A stretch of DNA of 64,000 bases from NCBI GenBank assembly GCA_951640165.1, contig OX621234.1, positions 9,553,001 to 9,617,000 of the forward strand. The letters run 5' to 3'. This DNA is from Pseudoips prasinana. Taxonomy: Eukaryota; Arthropoda; Insecta; Lepidoptera; Nolidae. This document shows, piece after piece, positions 24,111-36,218 of the stretch (positions are counted from its first letter, which is position 1; each line of letters begins with the position of its first letter). The notes below the pieces were generated by a model. That model did no database searches. It saw nothing but the letters and a program-made list of their open reading frames with translations, and was not told the DNA's origin. The position numbers and the translations under genes are program-made.

Positions 24111-24664
24111 AGTAGTTTATTTATATTTCGTTCGTACCATAGAGGCGTGCGGAGTAAATGCTTGAAGTGCGGAGGATTAAGCGATCAGGTATAGCAGTAA
24201 AATACTTATTGGCTCTAAATAGTACAAATAAAAAAAAATACATCGTATTTCACTTCGGTGTTTCATTATCAATTCAATTCTTTTTATAAGGCAAATCGAC
24301 ATTTCTAGAAAACAACTGAGATCCTTCGTTTTTAAATTTAGCATTTATAAATGTCTGTAATCAATTATTCACATATTACGTATTAAAGTAATTTGCATTG
24401 GTAAATAGCTAACAGCAATCACGTGAAGAATGGCTGACCTTTGTGTTAACACGTGTACAGAAATTGAGGTAGTTGTCCCTAGTCAGGCTTAGTTCAGTGA
24501 CTATAAACAGTAGAAACAACATGCTTAGTTCAGTCGACGACGAGTACTTTAAGTAAAAAAAAAGCCCTTACTATCTGAGTGATAAAGACGCTGTCAATTT
24601 GAAAGTGTATTCACCGTGGCGACTGTACTAATTTGGCGGAAACTCGGCTAATTCGCCCATCTTT
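24111..24664. other. No recognised feature
   Basis: Presumed intron DNA. Confidence 0.3.
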
Positions 24665-24885
24665 TTAAATCTTTTTTTCTTTTTAAAGACAACGCCCGCA
24701 CTAGGGAATTTAGCCCTGTGGCGCGGGTTACTTTACAAACACATAATAGACGGCTACAAATTAGATCTAGACTCAGAATAACAATTTATGGGTCACACAA
24801 ATAGTTGCCCGGCGCGGGACTCGAACCCGCGACACGAAGCGGCAAGGCGACTGTGTTAGCCGCTGCGCCACACGCACAATCTTCA
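24665..24885 (-). mobile_element. tRNA-derived SINE, minus strand
   Basis: On the minus strand an A box TGGCGCAGCGG (24870 to 24860) and a perfect B box GGTTCGAGTCC (24827 to 24817) form a Pol III promoter. They are followed by a body that matches 63000-63185 and 31385-31575 ('ttctgagtctagat', 'gtaaagtaacccgcg'). It ends in an A/T-rich tail near 24665. The long tail and relatives argue against a functional tRNA gene. Confidence 0.82.
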
Positions 24886-25009
24886 TCTAGTTGAACGCCG
24901 ATCACCATCACGGTGATAAGCTAATTATGCGATAGCCCCCCTGAGCTGTATATGGAGGTTAGGGAAACGCGAACTTTTTCTATTGGGTTAATCCGTGTTC
25001 CCTGTTCTG

Positions 25010-25180
25010 ACACTAGGGTACTCAGAGATGCTCTAGCCACACACTAGGCTCCCATATGGCTTCATGACGGTTGGCTAATGACTAACAGTTTAATGTACCT
25101 TCTATTACGCTGATATTAAACCACTATTGCGGTCAACTATGCACAAACTGATAGAGCGCTTTAGTGCGTATACTACGTCT
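25010..25180 (+). repeat. Degenerate relative of the 18158 repeat
   Basis: 'ctgacactagggtactcag' through 'ttaaaccactattgcggtc' follows the order of 18158-18395 with many changes. Confidence 0.45.
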
Positions 25181-27185
25181 CAAAAAATTAACACGTGTAA
25201 AATTCCATTTTGTAAAATCAATTTACAATTGTACATTTTGAGTGGTTTTTATTTTTGATAAAAGCTGTTTTTTATGCATCAAAGGCGCTTGCAAATAGGC
25301 ACTGCTTTATATAATTATAAATTAACTACATTATATAAATCTTAATAATCTATATTGAAACATTAAGTAATATCTACTGAGCTATATAATAAGTGGTTCA
25401 ATGTTAATATTGTGCAATACATTACTATGGTACAAGTGAATGATTCTAAGTCCTTTCTTACCTACCAGTGAATAAAACCTTGTACCTACCTAGAGCATAC
25501 AGTAGAACAAGTAAAGTACCACATTGAAATTGATATATCGGAATGTACGATGCCACATACATAGACATTGAACTTGTATATAACGAAAATTTCTCGTCCA
25601 GGGGTTGTTCAACCTGGTTAATGATAGCCTTCACGCTAACGCATCCATATCTCTTAACCTACCCAATCACAAATTTAATGCAATATTTAAAAGACCTTAT
25701 CATTCCTTCATTAACCTTGCGGCATACCAACGTTAGGCAACTAGTATCTTTGTCTCGGCCAAATGAACAAATGATCACCCTTGACACTAATATTAAGAAC
25801 CGAAGTATTATCGGTTACCTGTATCGAATTATATCGATGGTTTTCGGTTTCTCGGTGTCACACATTTCTCATAGCAAGATAGTCTTCATGTCCAGACATT
25901 AGCGCACAACTGCACGCTCAAACATTCATATGATTTCTGGGATGTAAAACTATCCTATTAACTTTTGTAAAATGAGCTTCGGTGATCTAGGAAGATAAAT
26001 AGGCATTCCAAAAATTTTACCACAATGTTTATATTGATATTTTCGACATAGAATGTGGGGAAACGGTTTACACGTGAATTTAGATATTAATAATATATAT
26101 ACTCTATATTACTGAAGGTCGCATGAACATAATGTGGTCGATTGTTTACTAGGGCAGTGGGTAGACGACGCGACCTGACGTCACTACGCACGCATTGATT
26201 GTCGTTACTGTGTAACGTTTCTTACATATTAACAGACATAAAACATAGTGAGAAAGCATAAAAACCGTATCAACATATACTTCTTAACATTTGCCTGAGC
26301 ATTCAAATAACTCCAATCCGAAGTGGTACATATATTTTATACCTCCATTTCTCACACTACAAAATACCCAACCTACCAATCTAAATGCCAGAGTCCAACT
26401 AGAAGTAATATAACGATAAATCGATTTTTTATGACACAATAATTAGTCAGATAAAACAGCTTCGAAGTCGGTTCCGGCACAGACAAAAATTATGACGCCT
26501 CTTTGTGCCTGGGGTTAGATTAGTCACCGATTCTGACAGCTAATATTCGCTCTTTTTGGTTTATGTAGTGTATTCTAATGATATTTATATAATCTGTGTG
26601 ACGTTGCTCTTTTGGGGTGTCTATGGTCTGATTATGTTTGATTAGGTCCAAAATCGATGGAAAATATATACTTTCTTATTTTCATATTTATTTTCACACA
26701 ACATCATCAAGTAGCTTCTTTATATATAATTTGAGTAACTGTTTGCTTTCTGCTAATCGTATCCGGATGTTTGCAATCACAATCACTTCGACTTCAAGGC
26801 CTACCCACCACCCACCACCCACATTCTCTACCTTAAGTTTAGGTCATACGTTTCAACGGTTATTAAATATGTTTACATATGATTGAACAAATGGTATCGA
26901 TTTCTATGAATTTATTAGATACAACAGTAGCTTTATAGTGAAATTTATCATGAACCCCAACCGTCTGGGTTTAACAATAGGTTTACTATGACTAACGGCT
27001 AACCACCTTCGCCCCATAATATGGTCGACGATATCTAATGAGTTATTCAAACATCTCTGTGCACTCTGTGCAATGCCGCGCCCAAGCACCTCTGAAGGTG
27101 AAACTAAATAGGTCCCCCTTAACCTTGCGGATTTAGTCGTAGCATATAATGTGTACTATACCATATTGTAGTATTCGATGTACTA
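25181..27185. other. Unrecognised, presumed intron
   Basis: Includes a 119-codon open frame (25543-25902) and an 82-codon one (26638-26886). Neither has recognisable domains; both were left uncalled. Confidence 0.3.
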
Positions 27186-27275
27186 GGCCTAATCGAATGC
27201 CGAATAATCGAATATCAATTGATCGAAGACTATAAATCGAATCTCTAAATATTCGAATGTCGCAATATCGAATGG
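27186..27275. repeat. Cluster of TCGAAT motifs
   Basis: TCGAAT occurs five times and TCGAAG once within about 90 bases, at irregular spacing. It is not a regular tandem array. Confidence 0.6.
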
Positions 27276-28589
27276 TTAATAAAACGTTCGTATTTAGACT
27301 TTAGATTTATATTCGATCAATGTACATATATTCAATTATTTGGCATAGTACAACCTGTAGTACTCCCGGAAGTCACTTGTTCATTAAAACGTTAGCCTAG
27401 GAAACGTGTCTTCTTGAACAAATGGCATGCCGATCAAATGCTATAAGCATGCCTCTATTCTAAGATGGTCCAAGCAAAGCAAGCTAAATAAATAATTTGG
27501 ACTCTTTGGTCTCCTTTACACAATCAATCAATGGCATAGAATATGTAATGTAAAAGAAAAATATACCTTCCCGACACTTTGACATCACTTACTGTCACTT
27601 GCCTGCCAATTTGGTGGGTGTGGCCACAAACCAACAAAACAATGTGACTGTGGCGTCTCCACCGCATAAAATTATTTAAACAAAATAGAATGAATAAGAC
27701 GGCATGGTTTATGGTTAAATTTATCGTTTATACAGGCCTGGTCAAGACCACAATGTATTGGAATATTTTTGTACCCTTCGCGTGTTTGGTCGTTGAGTGG
27801 GAGCAACCCTCGCTGGCGTACCCCTTCAGAGATACGGCGGTAAATGAACTTAACTTACCCAGTTATCATTATTTACCTATATTTAAAGAGTTGCCGTTAG
27901 TCTTAAGTATTTTGTTTTTATAGTTGGCAAACAATCTTACGGTCCGTCTGATGATAAGCAGACGGGGCAAAAATCATGCGTTGCCGACATGAGCATATGC
28001 CCCCATTCTAGTATTCGTTCTCATATAAATATAATAAAATATAAATTCTAGCCACTTGTATCTGCGGCGAAAACGTTTCGTACTGAAGGCAAACGATGGC
28101 ATAATATCTTCAATAATTTCTTTAATATAAATTTGCAATCAAAAATAGCAATTGTTACACAAATTGCGCACTTTATAACTATCAATTACAACTATTAAAT
28201 ACATTTATGTCATCATTATGGTTATTACGCTATATGCATACTATAGTACCTCGAGTAGGGAAGTCCTATCACCTTTTTTATATGATAGCTAGGCAAACGA
28301 ATAAGTGGGTTACCTGACGGCAAGATACAATCTCGGTAATTGCATTATACTGTTGCGTTCCTATCATGTTGTGGTCCTAGGTCCGAGTAATCTCGTCTTC
28401 GCTCATCGAACGGCGAGAAAGAGGTGGCTATATGTCTGTGCCTATTGTGTTTCGTAACCGTCTTAGGTTACGGTAACCACTTACCATTAGATGGGCCGTA
28501 TGATTGCATCCCAACTTAATAGTAGATATTAAAAACATATAAACCATCAATTCCACCAGTGGAATTAATCACTCCATAACCTTATTATT
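27276..28589. other. No recognised feature
   Basis: Presumed intron. An open frame at 27690-27923 has no recognisable homology. Confidence 0.3.
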
Positions 28590-28695
28590 AGCCAATATGT
28601 TTAATATTGTTAGCCAGTATGTTAAATATTGTTAGCCAATATGTTAAATATCGTTAGCCAGTTTGTTAAATATGATTAGCCAGTATGTTAAACAA
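28590..28695 (+). repeat. Minisatellite, 22-bp unit, nearly five copies
   Basis: The unit is 'agccaatatgttaaatattg' plus two bases. Copies alternate ccaatatg and ccagtatg and are directly adjacent without spacers, so it is not a CRISPR. Confidence 0.92.
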
Positions 28696-29129
28696 TATTT
28701 TTTCATGACAGGTACAAACAATAAGATCATATTGGAACAAATTATGGAAGAAGAGTAACCAAGTGAAGTCAAAGAAAACAGTACAATTTCACTTTTATAT
28801 TAGAATAATATAGTTTTCATTAATATCATATACGCTTAGAGGAATTATAATATCTTATGGTATAGTCGACTTTGCGTAAGTTAAGTTGCCCTATGAAAAC
28901 CGGTCTAATTGCTTACGTAGGAAACTGTCAAGGTCGAAGTGTATACACGTAGCGTCGTCTGAACGTGGAAGCAGATTTTAGGTTTTGCAATGTTTAACGG
29001 CACCCTCGCGCGTTGATTCAGACAAGTCATTAAGCCAAGTTAGAGGCCTATGGGCAGCTTGAGTGGCTATTTCCAGACAATATGATGATGTCATTTGGTA
29101 ATTGCATTTGATGAATAGAATTATACATA

Positions 29130-29300
29130 CTAGCTGTGCCCCGCGGTTTTACCCGCGATAAACTTTATAATTTATAGCCTATCTGTTATTCGGATATATA
29201 TATTACTACAAAATTCACCAAAATCCGTATGGTAGATTTTGCGTGAAAGAGTAACAAACATCCATCCATCCATCCATACTCACATACTTTTGCATTTATA
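29130..29300 (-). mobile_element. Helitron-like element, family 1 variant, minus strand
   Basis: Begins CTAGCTGTGCCCCGCGG with the paired CGCGG/CCGCG hairpin near the end. The remainder is the variant body seen at 15690 ('gtgaaagagtaacaaaca'). A CATC microsatellite lies at 29258-29277. Confidence 0.75.
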
Positions 29301-30051
29301 TATTAACTGGTATACATTAAGTGTATATGGTGTTTAATTATTCGCGTTGATGCTTCAAACCGCTGAGCTATTAATGATATTGTGTAGCATTGTATAAGAA
29401 TTTCCGTATTTAATTATTATCTACTGTTTTATAAAGCATAAGACCGCCTATCACCGTTTCTATATAACCACCAATAATAAAAAAGTATATATGGGACAAT
29501 CCAGAAAGCATTTGCCATCGAATAAAAAATGGAGTAATTGCAAAAAAATCATACCAGGGGGGTTATCAGTCAAGTTGAATGATAACCTTCTACTTCTTTT
29601 TGATATCTATATATAATTTTATTGAATATAAAAAATGTTTTCTGCGTAATTTCCTCCAATGTATGCTGTACCTGTGGAATGAGCTCTCTTTACAAAAAAA
29701 GAGTAGCTCTCCGCAGCGAGTAATAGCCGGGGTGGAATGATTCGCCTTTATGTACTTATATTGCCAACGCCTGATACAAAAATAGAACCCTAACTTAACA
29801 AATTTTCGACCTTACCGTAGAATAAAGTTATTGTATAATTTTTCTAGCAATTTAAAAGAACAATCAAATTGTTAGAAAATGTTTTAATATATTATAGTTG
29901 ATTTTGTACTAGACAAATTTGAAATTGCTCTCTCCTCTAAAGTAACGATAATGCACAAGTAACTTTATTCTACGGATAGGTAGTTTTCATGAAATAAGTA
30001 AATGTTATTTTGAAATTGGCCTATTGTCCTATCCGTCTTGCCTTGTAAATA
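29301..30051. other. No recognised feature
   Basis: Presumed intron. 29690-29780 resembles a LINE-type end ('cagcgagtaatagccgg'), but no copy exists in the window to confirm it. Confidence 0.3.
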
Positions 30052-30300
30052 CCAGAGGCTTTACCGGCTAAGTCGCCGAACATCGTTTTCGTGAATGGTG
30101 TTCAAATAAATAACGGTTAAAAATGACTTAATTAATCGTGAAATCGGCTTCAACGTTGACAATCGATTCCGGACCATTTATGACGTCACATGTGGTCATG
30201 GAAGCCGATTTAACTATTGATTAAGTCACTTTTAACCTTTATTTAATTGATCGCCATTCACGAAAACGATGTTCGGCGACTTAGCCGGTAGAGCCTCTGG
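30052..30300. mobile_element. MITE with 47-bp terminal inverted repeats
   Basis: CCAGAGGCTTTACCGGCTAA starts the left arm. The right arm (30254-30300) is its reverse complement over 47 bases with a single mismatch. Inner parts also pair ('aatcggcttcaacg' with 'atggaagccgattt'). The element lies only 125 bases upstream of the carrier exon acceptor. Confidence 0.9.
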
Positions 30301-30424
30301 GTTCCCAAGCTTCCATAGTCTACGGTGCCAGCTTAGATGTACTGACTATGACTCCACCTCAGCATTCACTATAACAGTACAGTAGCGGCGTTGATATCTG
30401 ATGTTGTGTATTTCTTTTTTCCAG

Positions 30425-30583
30425 TACCTAGACATTGGTGAAGACCTGAACGTTCCCGACGACTTCACGCAGAGCGAACTGCAGACGGGAAAGTGGTGGA
30501 GACATTTGCTAGCCGGAGGTATTGCCGGAGCGGTCAGCCGGACTTGCACTGCTCCGTTAGACAGACTGAAAGTATTCTTACAG
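30425..30583 (+). CDS. SCaMC-type mitochondrial ATP-Mg/Pi carrier, exon with first carrier helix
   Basis: Encodes 53 codons in phase 0 between a pyrimidine-rich acceptor (ttttttccag) and a gtacgt donor. It starts [16 protein letters not shown], the linker that follows the EF-hand domain in SCaMC proteins. It continues [17 protein letters not shown] and the first carrier signature, PLDRLKV. SCaMCs exchange ATP-Mg or ADP for phosphate across the inner mitochondrial membrane. In the long form, calcium binding by N-terminal EF-hands controls transport. No EF-hand exon was recognised upstream. The exon joins 31959-32538 in frame; together with 37480-37664 the reading frame is closed (924 bases with stop). 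Confidence 0.95.
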
Positions 30584-30689
30584 GTACGTTAATAGTGTTT
30601 ACTTTTGTTTAATTATACAAAATTGAGACACCCCTAGTAAGTTATGTACTCACGGATATCAAACTATACATTTCCAATATAAGCTGACC

Positions 30690-30975
30690 TGTTTTTAAGA
30701 GTGGTAGGGCATAGCGTTCATTCGTTCAACGAGCATCCCGACTGGGGTAGTACCTCCACCTTACAGAAGACATTCCTTAATAATAACATTAATAATTTTA
30801 ATGTTGTGTTTCCGAGTGTGAGTAAGGTCGTCAGAGCTCATTGGGGTGGGGGGAAGGGTCAGCAACACTTGTTTGCTGACTCTTAAAGGCCGGCAACGCA
30901 CCCGCGACGCCTCTGGTATCGAGAGTGTCCATGGGCGGTATAATACTTGTGTAGGGGGCTGCCTCGCTTCTTACC
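30690..30975 (+). mobile_element. LINE/SINE 3' tail (ggccggcaacgcac family)
   Basis: Near-identical to 1473-1770, including 'cccgactggggtagtacct' and 'ggccggcaacgcacccgcg'. The end diverges after about 30940. Confidence 0.72.
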
Positions 30976-31384
30976 CCGTGTTTAAGTGGAACTATTTCTT
31001 TTCTTGTTTCTATCCGATTAAATTCGTTAGGGGATCCAACGCAAAAGTTAAAGCAACTCCCTGGGACATGTCTGAGACTTATCGCTCAGTGTCATTTCAT
31101 TGTGTGCCACTGATGATCCTGAATTATACCAGTTGTAGTGGCTGGTAATAGACATTTCATTGTGTGCCACTGTTACAGTTGTAGTGGTGGGTAAGAGGGA
31201 GAGACAAGTCCCGATTTTGTTTAACGAAGTTTAATCAATTCAGAAAGATTGCACTAATAACATTAATGGCGTCAATTATATACAACCGCCCGGAAATACA
31301 GTGGCAAGAGACCTTCTATTCACAAAAGCAACCAAGGTCCATTTAGTGGATAGTGTAGTACAAAAGCAGTTAATTTCTTTTCAA

Positions 31385-31575
31385 TGACTGCATGAGTGGA
31401 GTAGCGGTTATGACGGTCGCCTGGCCACTTCGTATCCCAGGTTCCATTCCCGTACAGGACAATAATTTGTGTGTGTGGGTAGTTGTTCTGATTCTAGGTA
31501 CTTTGTGTCCGTCAATTGTGTCTGTAAAGTACCCCGCGACCCAGGCATATCTTGTTAAGAACTAAAACAAACAAA
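31385..31575 (+). mobile_element. tRNA-derived SINE
   Basis: A-box-like TGGAGTAGCGG and B-box-like GGTTCCATTCC are followed by the body shared with 63000-63185 ('gtaaagtaccccgcgaccca'). It ends in an 'aacaaacaaacaa' tail. Confidence 0.78.
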
Positions 31576-31639
31576 CAAGGATGGCAAACACTGTTTTCGT
31601 TGATTTTATTTAGAAATATATTAGTATGTTTATCAGTTG

Positions 31640-31705
31640 TCTGGTTGTCATAGTAGGCGCTACCTAGCTTGGAATCAGCTGACAGTGTGTTAGTTGTCCC
31701 AAAAT
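31640..31705. mobile_element. Fragment of the 'gttgtctggttaccatagtac' SINE family
   Basis: 'cagttgtctggttgtcatag' to 'gtgttagttgtccc' matches 2868-2948 and the SINEs at 6045 and 50955 in part. Confidence 0.5.
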
Positions 31706-31711
31706 ATATTA

Positions 31712-31880
31712 CTAGCTGTGCCCCGCGGTTTACCCGCGTTAAACATAATAAATTATAGCCTATGTGTTAATCCAGGGTGTCAGCTAACTTAATACCAAAT
31801 TATATTAAAATCGCCCAGCCGTTTAGACGTGAAGAAGTAACAAACATACACACTTACACACCGCCTTTATAATATTAGTA
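31712..31880 (-). mobile_element. Helitron-like element, family 1, minus strand
   Basis: CTAGCTGTGCCCCGCGG at the left, then 'gtgtcagctaactt', 'gtttagacgtgaagaag' and an end at 'tataatattagta'. It stops about 80 bases before the acceptor of the next carrier exon. Confidence 0.8.
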
Positions 31881-31958
31881 TGATAAATAAATTGTATGTG
31901 TTTAATGAAATTCACGGTTTTTATATCTTTACTAAATTTAAATTCTACCAAATTCCAG

Positions 31959-32538
31959 GTGAATCCTATGAGGGAAAACATGACCAAGTGTTTGCTTCGA
32001 ATGATTCAAGAGGGCGGCATCAGAGGGTTGTGGCGCGGGAACGGTATAAATGTGATAAAAATAGCGCCAGAATCAGCAATAAAGTTCGCAGCTTACGAAC
32101 AAGTTAAACGGTTAATAAAAGGTGAAAAGAGTCACAACCATCCATTGGAGATACACGAACGTTTTGTCGCCGGCGCCACCGCGGGGGGAATCAGTCAGAC
32201 GGTGATATATCCATTAGAGGTGCTGAAGACGAGGTTAGCGTTAAGAAAGACTGGTCAGTACAGCGGGATTGCAGACGCAGCTAAGAAGATTTACGCCAGA
32301 GAAGGGTTGAGGTGTTTCTACAAAGGCTACATTCCAAACATTCTAGGGATTATACCGTACGCTGGCATTGATTTAGCGGTGTACGAGACTTTGAAGAAGA
32401 AATATATTAGCAAGTATCAAGTACACAATAATCAGCCTGGGATGTTGTTGTTGCTAGCGTGCGGCAGCGCGTCGTGTACCCTCGGACAAGTGTGCTCGTA
32501 TCCTCTGGCGCTAGTCCGGACGCGGTTACAAGCTCAAG
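31959..32538 (+). CDS. SCaMC-type carrier, main exon (helices 2 to 5)
   Basis: Starts [10 protein letters not shown] after 'aattccag' and ends at CAAG|gtatgt: 193 codons plus one base. It holds the rest of carrier repeat 1 ([20 protein letters not shown]) and all of repeat 2, with signature [12 protein letters not shown] and [19 protein letters not shown]. The start of repeat 3 follows, with [14 protein letters not shown]. The acidic residue of the third signature is replaced by alanine, as is usual in SCaMC proteins. The sequence is intact and strongly conserved in style; it belongs to the inner mitochondrial membrane carrier family SLC25. Whether the orthologue is closest to vertebrate SLC25A24 or SLC25A25 cannot be settled here. 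Confidence 0.97.
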
Positions 32539-33726
32539 GTATGTACCGCAAGTATCAGTTGACAAGGATGTTTAAGTCGACACTATTTGTGATATCACTG
32601 CTATCCTAAATACCTTTATTTTGTTGTATTCAGACATATGAATAAAACATGGTAAATACGTACAAAATGTAACTATTATAAAACGGATAGCTTTTAGTTA
32701 CCACAAATAGTGGCAGAATAGACAATATAACGTATGAGTGAATTAATATTTTATTATTTATTAATTTGTTTTGCAGCGACAGGCATATTAATTATAAAAA
32801 TAATTTAGTGGTTATAAGCGAGACTGTAGCAATTTTCTCAAGATCTTTTCGGGTGGTCAAATTAATTAATTCATAAAACTGCGGCTCTGTTGACAGTGCA
32901 CTATTGATAAGTCAAAATTAATGTCGTCTTGGCTCATCTTCGTTTCTATTGGGTCCGAATCCCAGTTATATAACGGTATACGAAATTAAGTTCAAATATA
33001 ATATAATCTATCGATCAGCCATCCTGATATCTTCGATTCCAAACTCGTGAGTTGAAGCCATGCGTGCGGCGTACGTTACCGCTATATCAAAATTCACATT
33101 CAAATTTAAAGGTCATATTATTTCGGTGAATATACTATTTGATACACAAATAAAGAATTTCCTATATACATATATTTATTCTAAGAAACTACATGTAGTT
33201 TTAGTTAAATGTATTAAGGATAACATATTTAAATTTTTTTCGCTGGCTAAAATCACATGTGTTAATGTTTTTATTATTTTGTTTGTACCATCTAATAAGC
33301 TTATAATTTTAGAAATGTTCTAAAACAAATTAAATAAAAGTTTACTTGTTTATAGAAATGACTCTTAATGCTATAGAACGTGTAATATAAATAGCATGTG
33401 ATACTTGGAGCATTATCAATCCATAAAACTAAACAATTTTCAGACTTTAAGACTCAAGACGGACCCTCACCCCCAACCCAGACTTCAAGGTGCAACTGTC
33501 TCTCGCTTTTTACTTATATTATATAAAATTAAATTAATGTATGTTTTTTTATACTCGTTCGGTAATGTTGTGAGATTAATAATCCCAAATATAAACAATC
33601 AGTTTCTGCAGTCTCTCAGATATATGAATGTCTTTATTATGTTTGGAAAAAATATCCCATACATTTCAGCAAGTAAATTAAATATATAACGTCTAATATA
33701 AATAGTAGACGTACTCGTATCTACCC

Positions 33727-33885
33727 ATGACACTGAACTAATGTAACGAAACTAATTTGTGAAATACAAAAAAAATGTTTTTTTTGGTCCCATACAAAAT
33801 GCATCAGCAGATTCGCGTGACAAGTATTTTTTTATTCTGTATTTTGCATGCTGATGTTCACGTTGTTCAGTGTCATAGGCATTTT
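33727..33885. repeat. Possible MITE with short inverted ends
   Basis: 'atgacactgaac' near 33727 pairs with 'gttcagtgtcat' near 33867. 'gcatcagcag' and 'ctgatg' also pair inside. Borders are uncertain. Confidence 0.5.
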
Positions 33886-35484
33886 AAGCTCCTTAACTGA
33901 TGTCCACTATTTATGTTACACTTTGTAGAAGTAAAATATTGTACTGAATATTTAAAATTATTAAGCTCGCAGAGGACCGGATTACATTTTTCTAAAGTGC
34001 CTACAATAATTTTAAATGTCAAAACGAGACAGTTGCGCGCTGAACTCTAGCGTTAGAGTAACACTCACAAACATGTTTTGGCTGTGTGTTTAGCGTATTT
34101 CGTTAATATGCTATTGCTTTCATGATCATGATGATGTTCAGTTTTGTGGGCTGATCGGATTCTTTAAAAGCCCGGTGACAGCTCTCATTTACCAACCATA
34201 CGCAATATAGGTTGGCACCATCTGACAGCCATCTCTCCGCCACCGCGCCGTCAAATCAAATAACCCGTGCAACATAATAAAATATTCTGTGTAGAAAGTT
34301 TTGATCGTTACTTTACGGCATTACCAATGAATGGTAAATGTGAGCTGTCATCAGGTATACCACATTAATTTTGTTGTACGCATGATATTTGCTCGAATAT
34401 ATCTCCTTACTAACCTAAGAAATATCTTCCAAAGAACACCCGAAAAATAAAATAGATCGAGCTGTGCGAGACCATGGCGGCATACATCCCAGCAGACATA
34501 AATTTCCGCTGGTGAACGATTTTTTATTACGGATACTAGATAGAGGTAAACAATGTCTTTCAAGGGACCCCTTAGCTTTAATATTTAGTGATCAGCCGGC
34601 ATTATGCGATTTGTAGTTAAGATGAGGACAGTTAACGAAGAGGCTGTTGGAAACTGTCCAGAAGTGTTCTGCGCGCGATTTCACTCGCGCATAGACATTC
34701 GCGACTTCACGTGATACTAGAGTATAATATATCGCGTCCAGATGCTGCCGCGCGTTTCCTCACACGTGCGTAAAACGTGACATTACGCGACTGATTTTAC
34801 GAGCGAGAGTCGCCCGATTTGAGATACATACTTGGGTGCCATTGCTGCGTCCAATACTCCGCGCAAGTTTGTGTGAAGTGGACGTATTTGTTTCGAAATG
34901 GCGTGTGATTACTTCGATACGGAACTTTTTAATGACGAAGTTGAAAAAGAGTAGCCATATGGGAAAGCGAATCATCAGATTATTCCAATAGACTCATATA
35001 ACATAGGAACTGGGATATGTTGTAAACATAGTATGAGTCATTTCTCACTTATTAATTGGATGCACGTTAAATCGTCGTCGGCTTTCTGTTCATTTACGAT
35101 GTTCCCATCGTCGGTATACGAGCCACAACCGTTGTATCCGTGTCCATGTTTATAACTGGTATGCAATCCCTCCTAGAAATGCAGTATCTGGCCGCAATAT
35201 AAATTAAAGCGCGCGATTAGACTCGTACACAGAACGCTTCTTCTGGACAGGCACTTAGAGGTGGCTTAAAAATGCCGTTAGTTTAGAATCGTTGTGGATT
35301 GGAGTAGTAACAGCAACAGAAGTAGCATCACTGAGACTAAAATAATATCACTCACTACTAATTTTGACTTACACTATTATTAATAGAAGCAGTAAGCTCT
35401 AGTATTCCATATAACGTATATAGTTTATTACATTCTGAATGTAGGACTACCGTCCTTTAAAGGTCGGGGCCGTAGCCAATAGAG

Positions 35485-35526
35485 GCCTACAAAATACAAT
35501 GAACAGATTCATTGCATTTTGTAGGC
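35485..35526. repeat. Hairpin, 19-bp arms
   Basis: 'gcctacaaaatacaatgaa' pairs with its reverse complement ending at 35526, with one mismatch and a very small loop. Confidence 0.8.
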
Positions 35527-35690
35527 GAATTATCCCATGTAACATCACTACCTACTATTTAGTGATGGGGTTACCATTTTGTGATTCGCGGTACAGCAAT
35601 TATCACCTTTTAAAACAAGCTAAGCTTAAACAAGTTCGCTTATTTACTAAATAATTGCTCTTCAGACTGGACTTTTAGTAGAAGAGGACC

Positions 35691-35706
35691 GGGGGGGGGG
35701 GGGGGG
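35691..35706 (+). repeat. Poly-G run of 16
   Basis: Sixteen consecutive G. The length is likely variable and may be an assembly weak point. Confidence 0.95.
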
Positions 35707-36072
35707 CATTATTGGGCACACCTAATTTAGAAGGCCGCTCTAGAGTTCTTTAGGCCAACGCGGCAACGTTAGTTTTATGGTTGAGCAAATTGGATCTGAG
35801 ATTATTCCCTATAGTTATCGGGAATATTCTCAGTTGAGGTTTCAGCCATAAAACAATTCAAGGTCGGTGACCATATAGAGAATAGGGTAATTCCCCTTTC
35901 TACAATTCTTCCAATGATTCAATAAATGCAATTTTGGAGTTACTATTGTTATATTGAGACTTGTACACCAAGCCATAACGAAGGCGATAAAAATAGTCTA
36001 TGTGAAGATACTCTTATTGCTGACCGTAGTTAGGATGCTTATGTAATTAATAATTCTAATTAGTAAAATTGA

Positions 36073-36218
36073 ATGGTACACTCGGCTACATATCAAGCTA
36101 TGTCACGGCTACATTTCCAGTATAAGCTGATTCCGCGTTGTATAGGATTTCCATACAATGAGAGGTCGGCTTATATTAAAAATGTATTGACTTGAAATGT
36201 AGCCGTGTGTACTCGTAG
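36073..36218. repeat. Inverted repeat of about 25-40 bp arms
   Basis: 'cacggctacatttc' with the following 'agtataagc' pairs with a segment ending 'gaaatgtagccgtg', which has an insertion. A small foldback element is likely. Confidence 0.65.

Larger units (their letters stand above)
30584..31958 (+). other. Carrier-gene intron, 1375 bases, filled with retroelements
   Basis: gt...ag intron holding a LINE tail (30690), a SINE (31385), a SINE fragment (31640) and a minus-strand Helitron (31712), almost end to end. Confidence 0.9.

Noticed and set aside
24430..24470. ATGGCTGACC... as a small first exon
   Set aside because: Thirteen codons before a weak gtagtt donor; too short and unsupported.
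24805..24880. Functional tRNA gene (minus strand)
   Set aside because: Good A and B boxes, but it is continuous with a SINE body and tail shared with two other copies, and no closed acceptor stem was found.
25543..25902. 119-codon open frame
   Set aside because: The longest frame in the presumed intron, but the composition is not protein-like, no motif is recognised and there are no splice signals. It could be a decayed repeat.
28590..28695. CRISPR-like array
   Set aside because: The 22-bp units are directly adjacent without spacers in a eukaryotic intron; this is a minisatellite.
12207..30424. EF-hand exons of the carrier
   Set aside because: No segment with the DxDxDG loop pattern and proper splice sites was recognised. 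Short exons could have escaped reading by eye.
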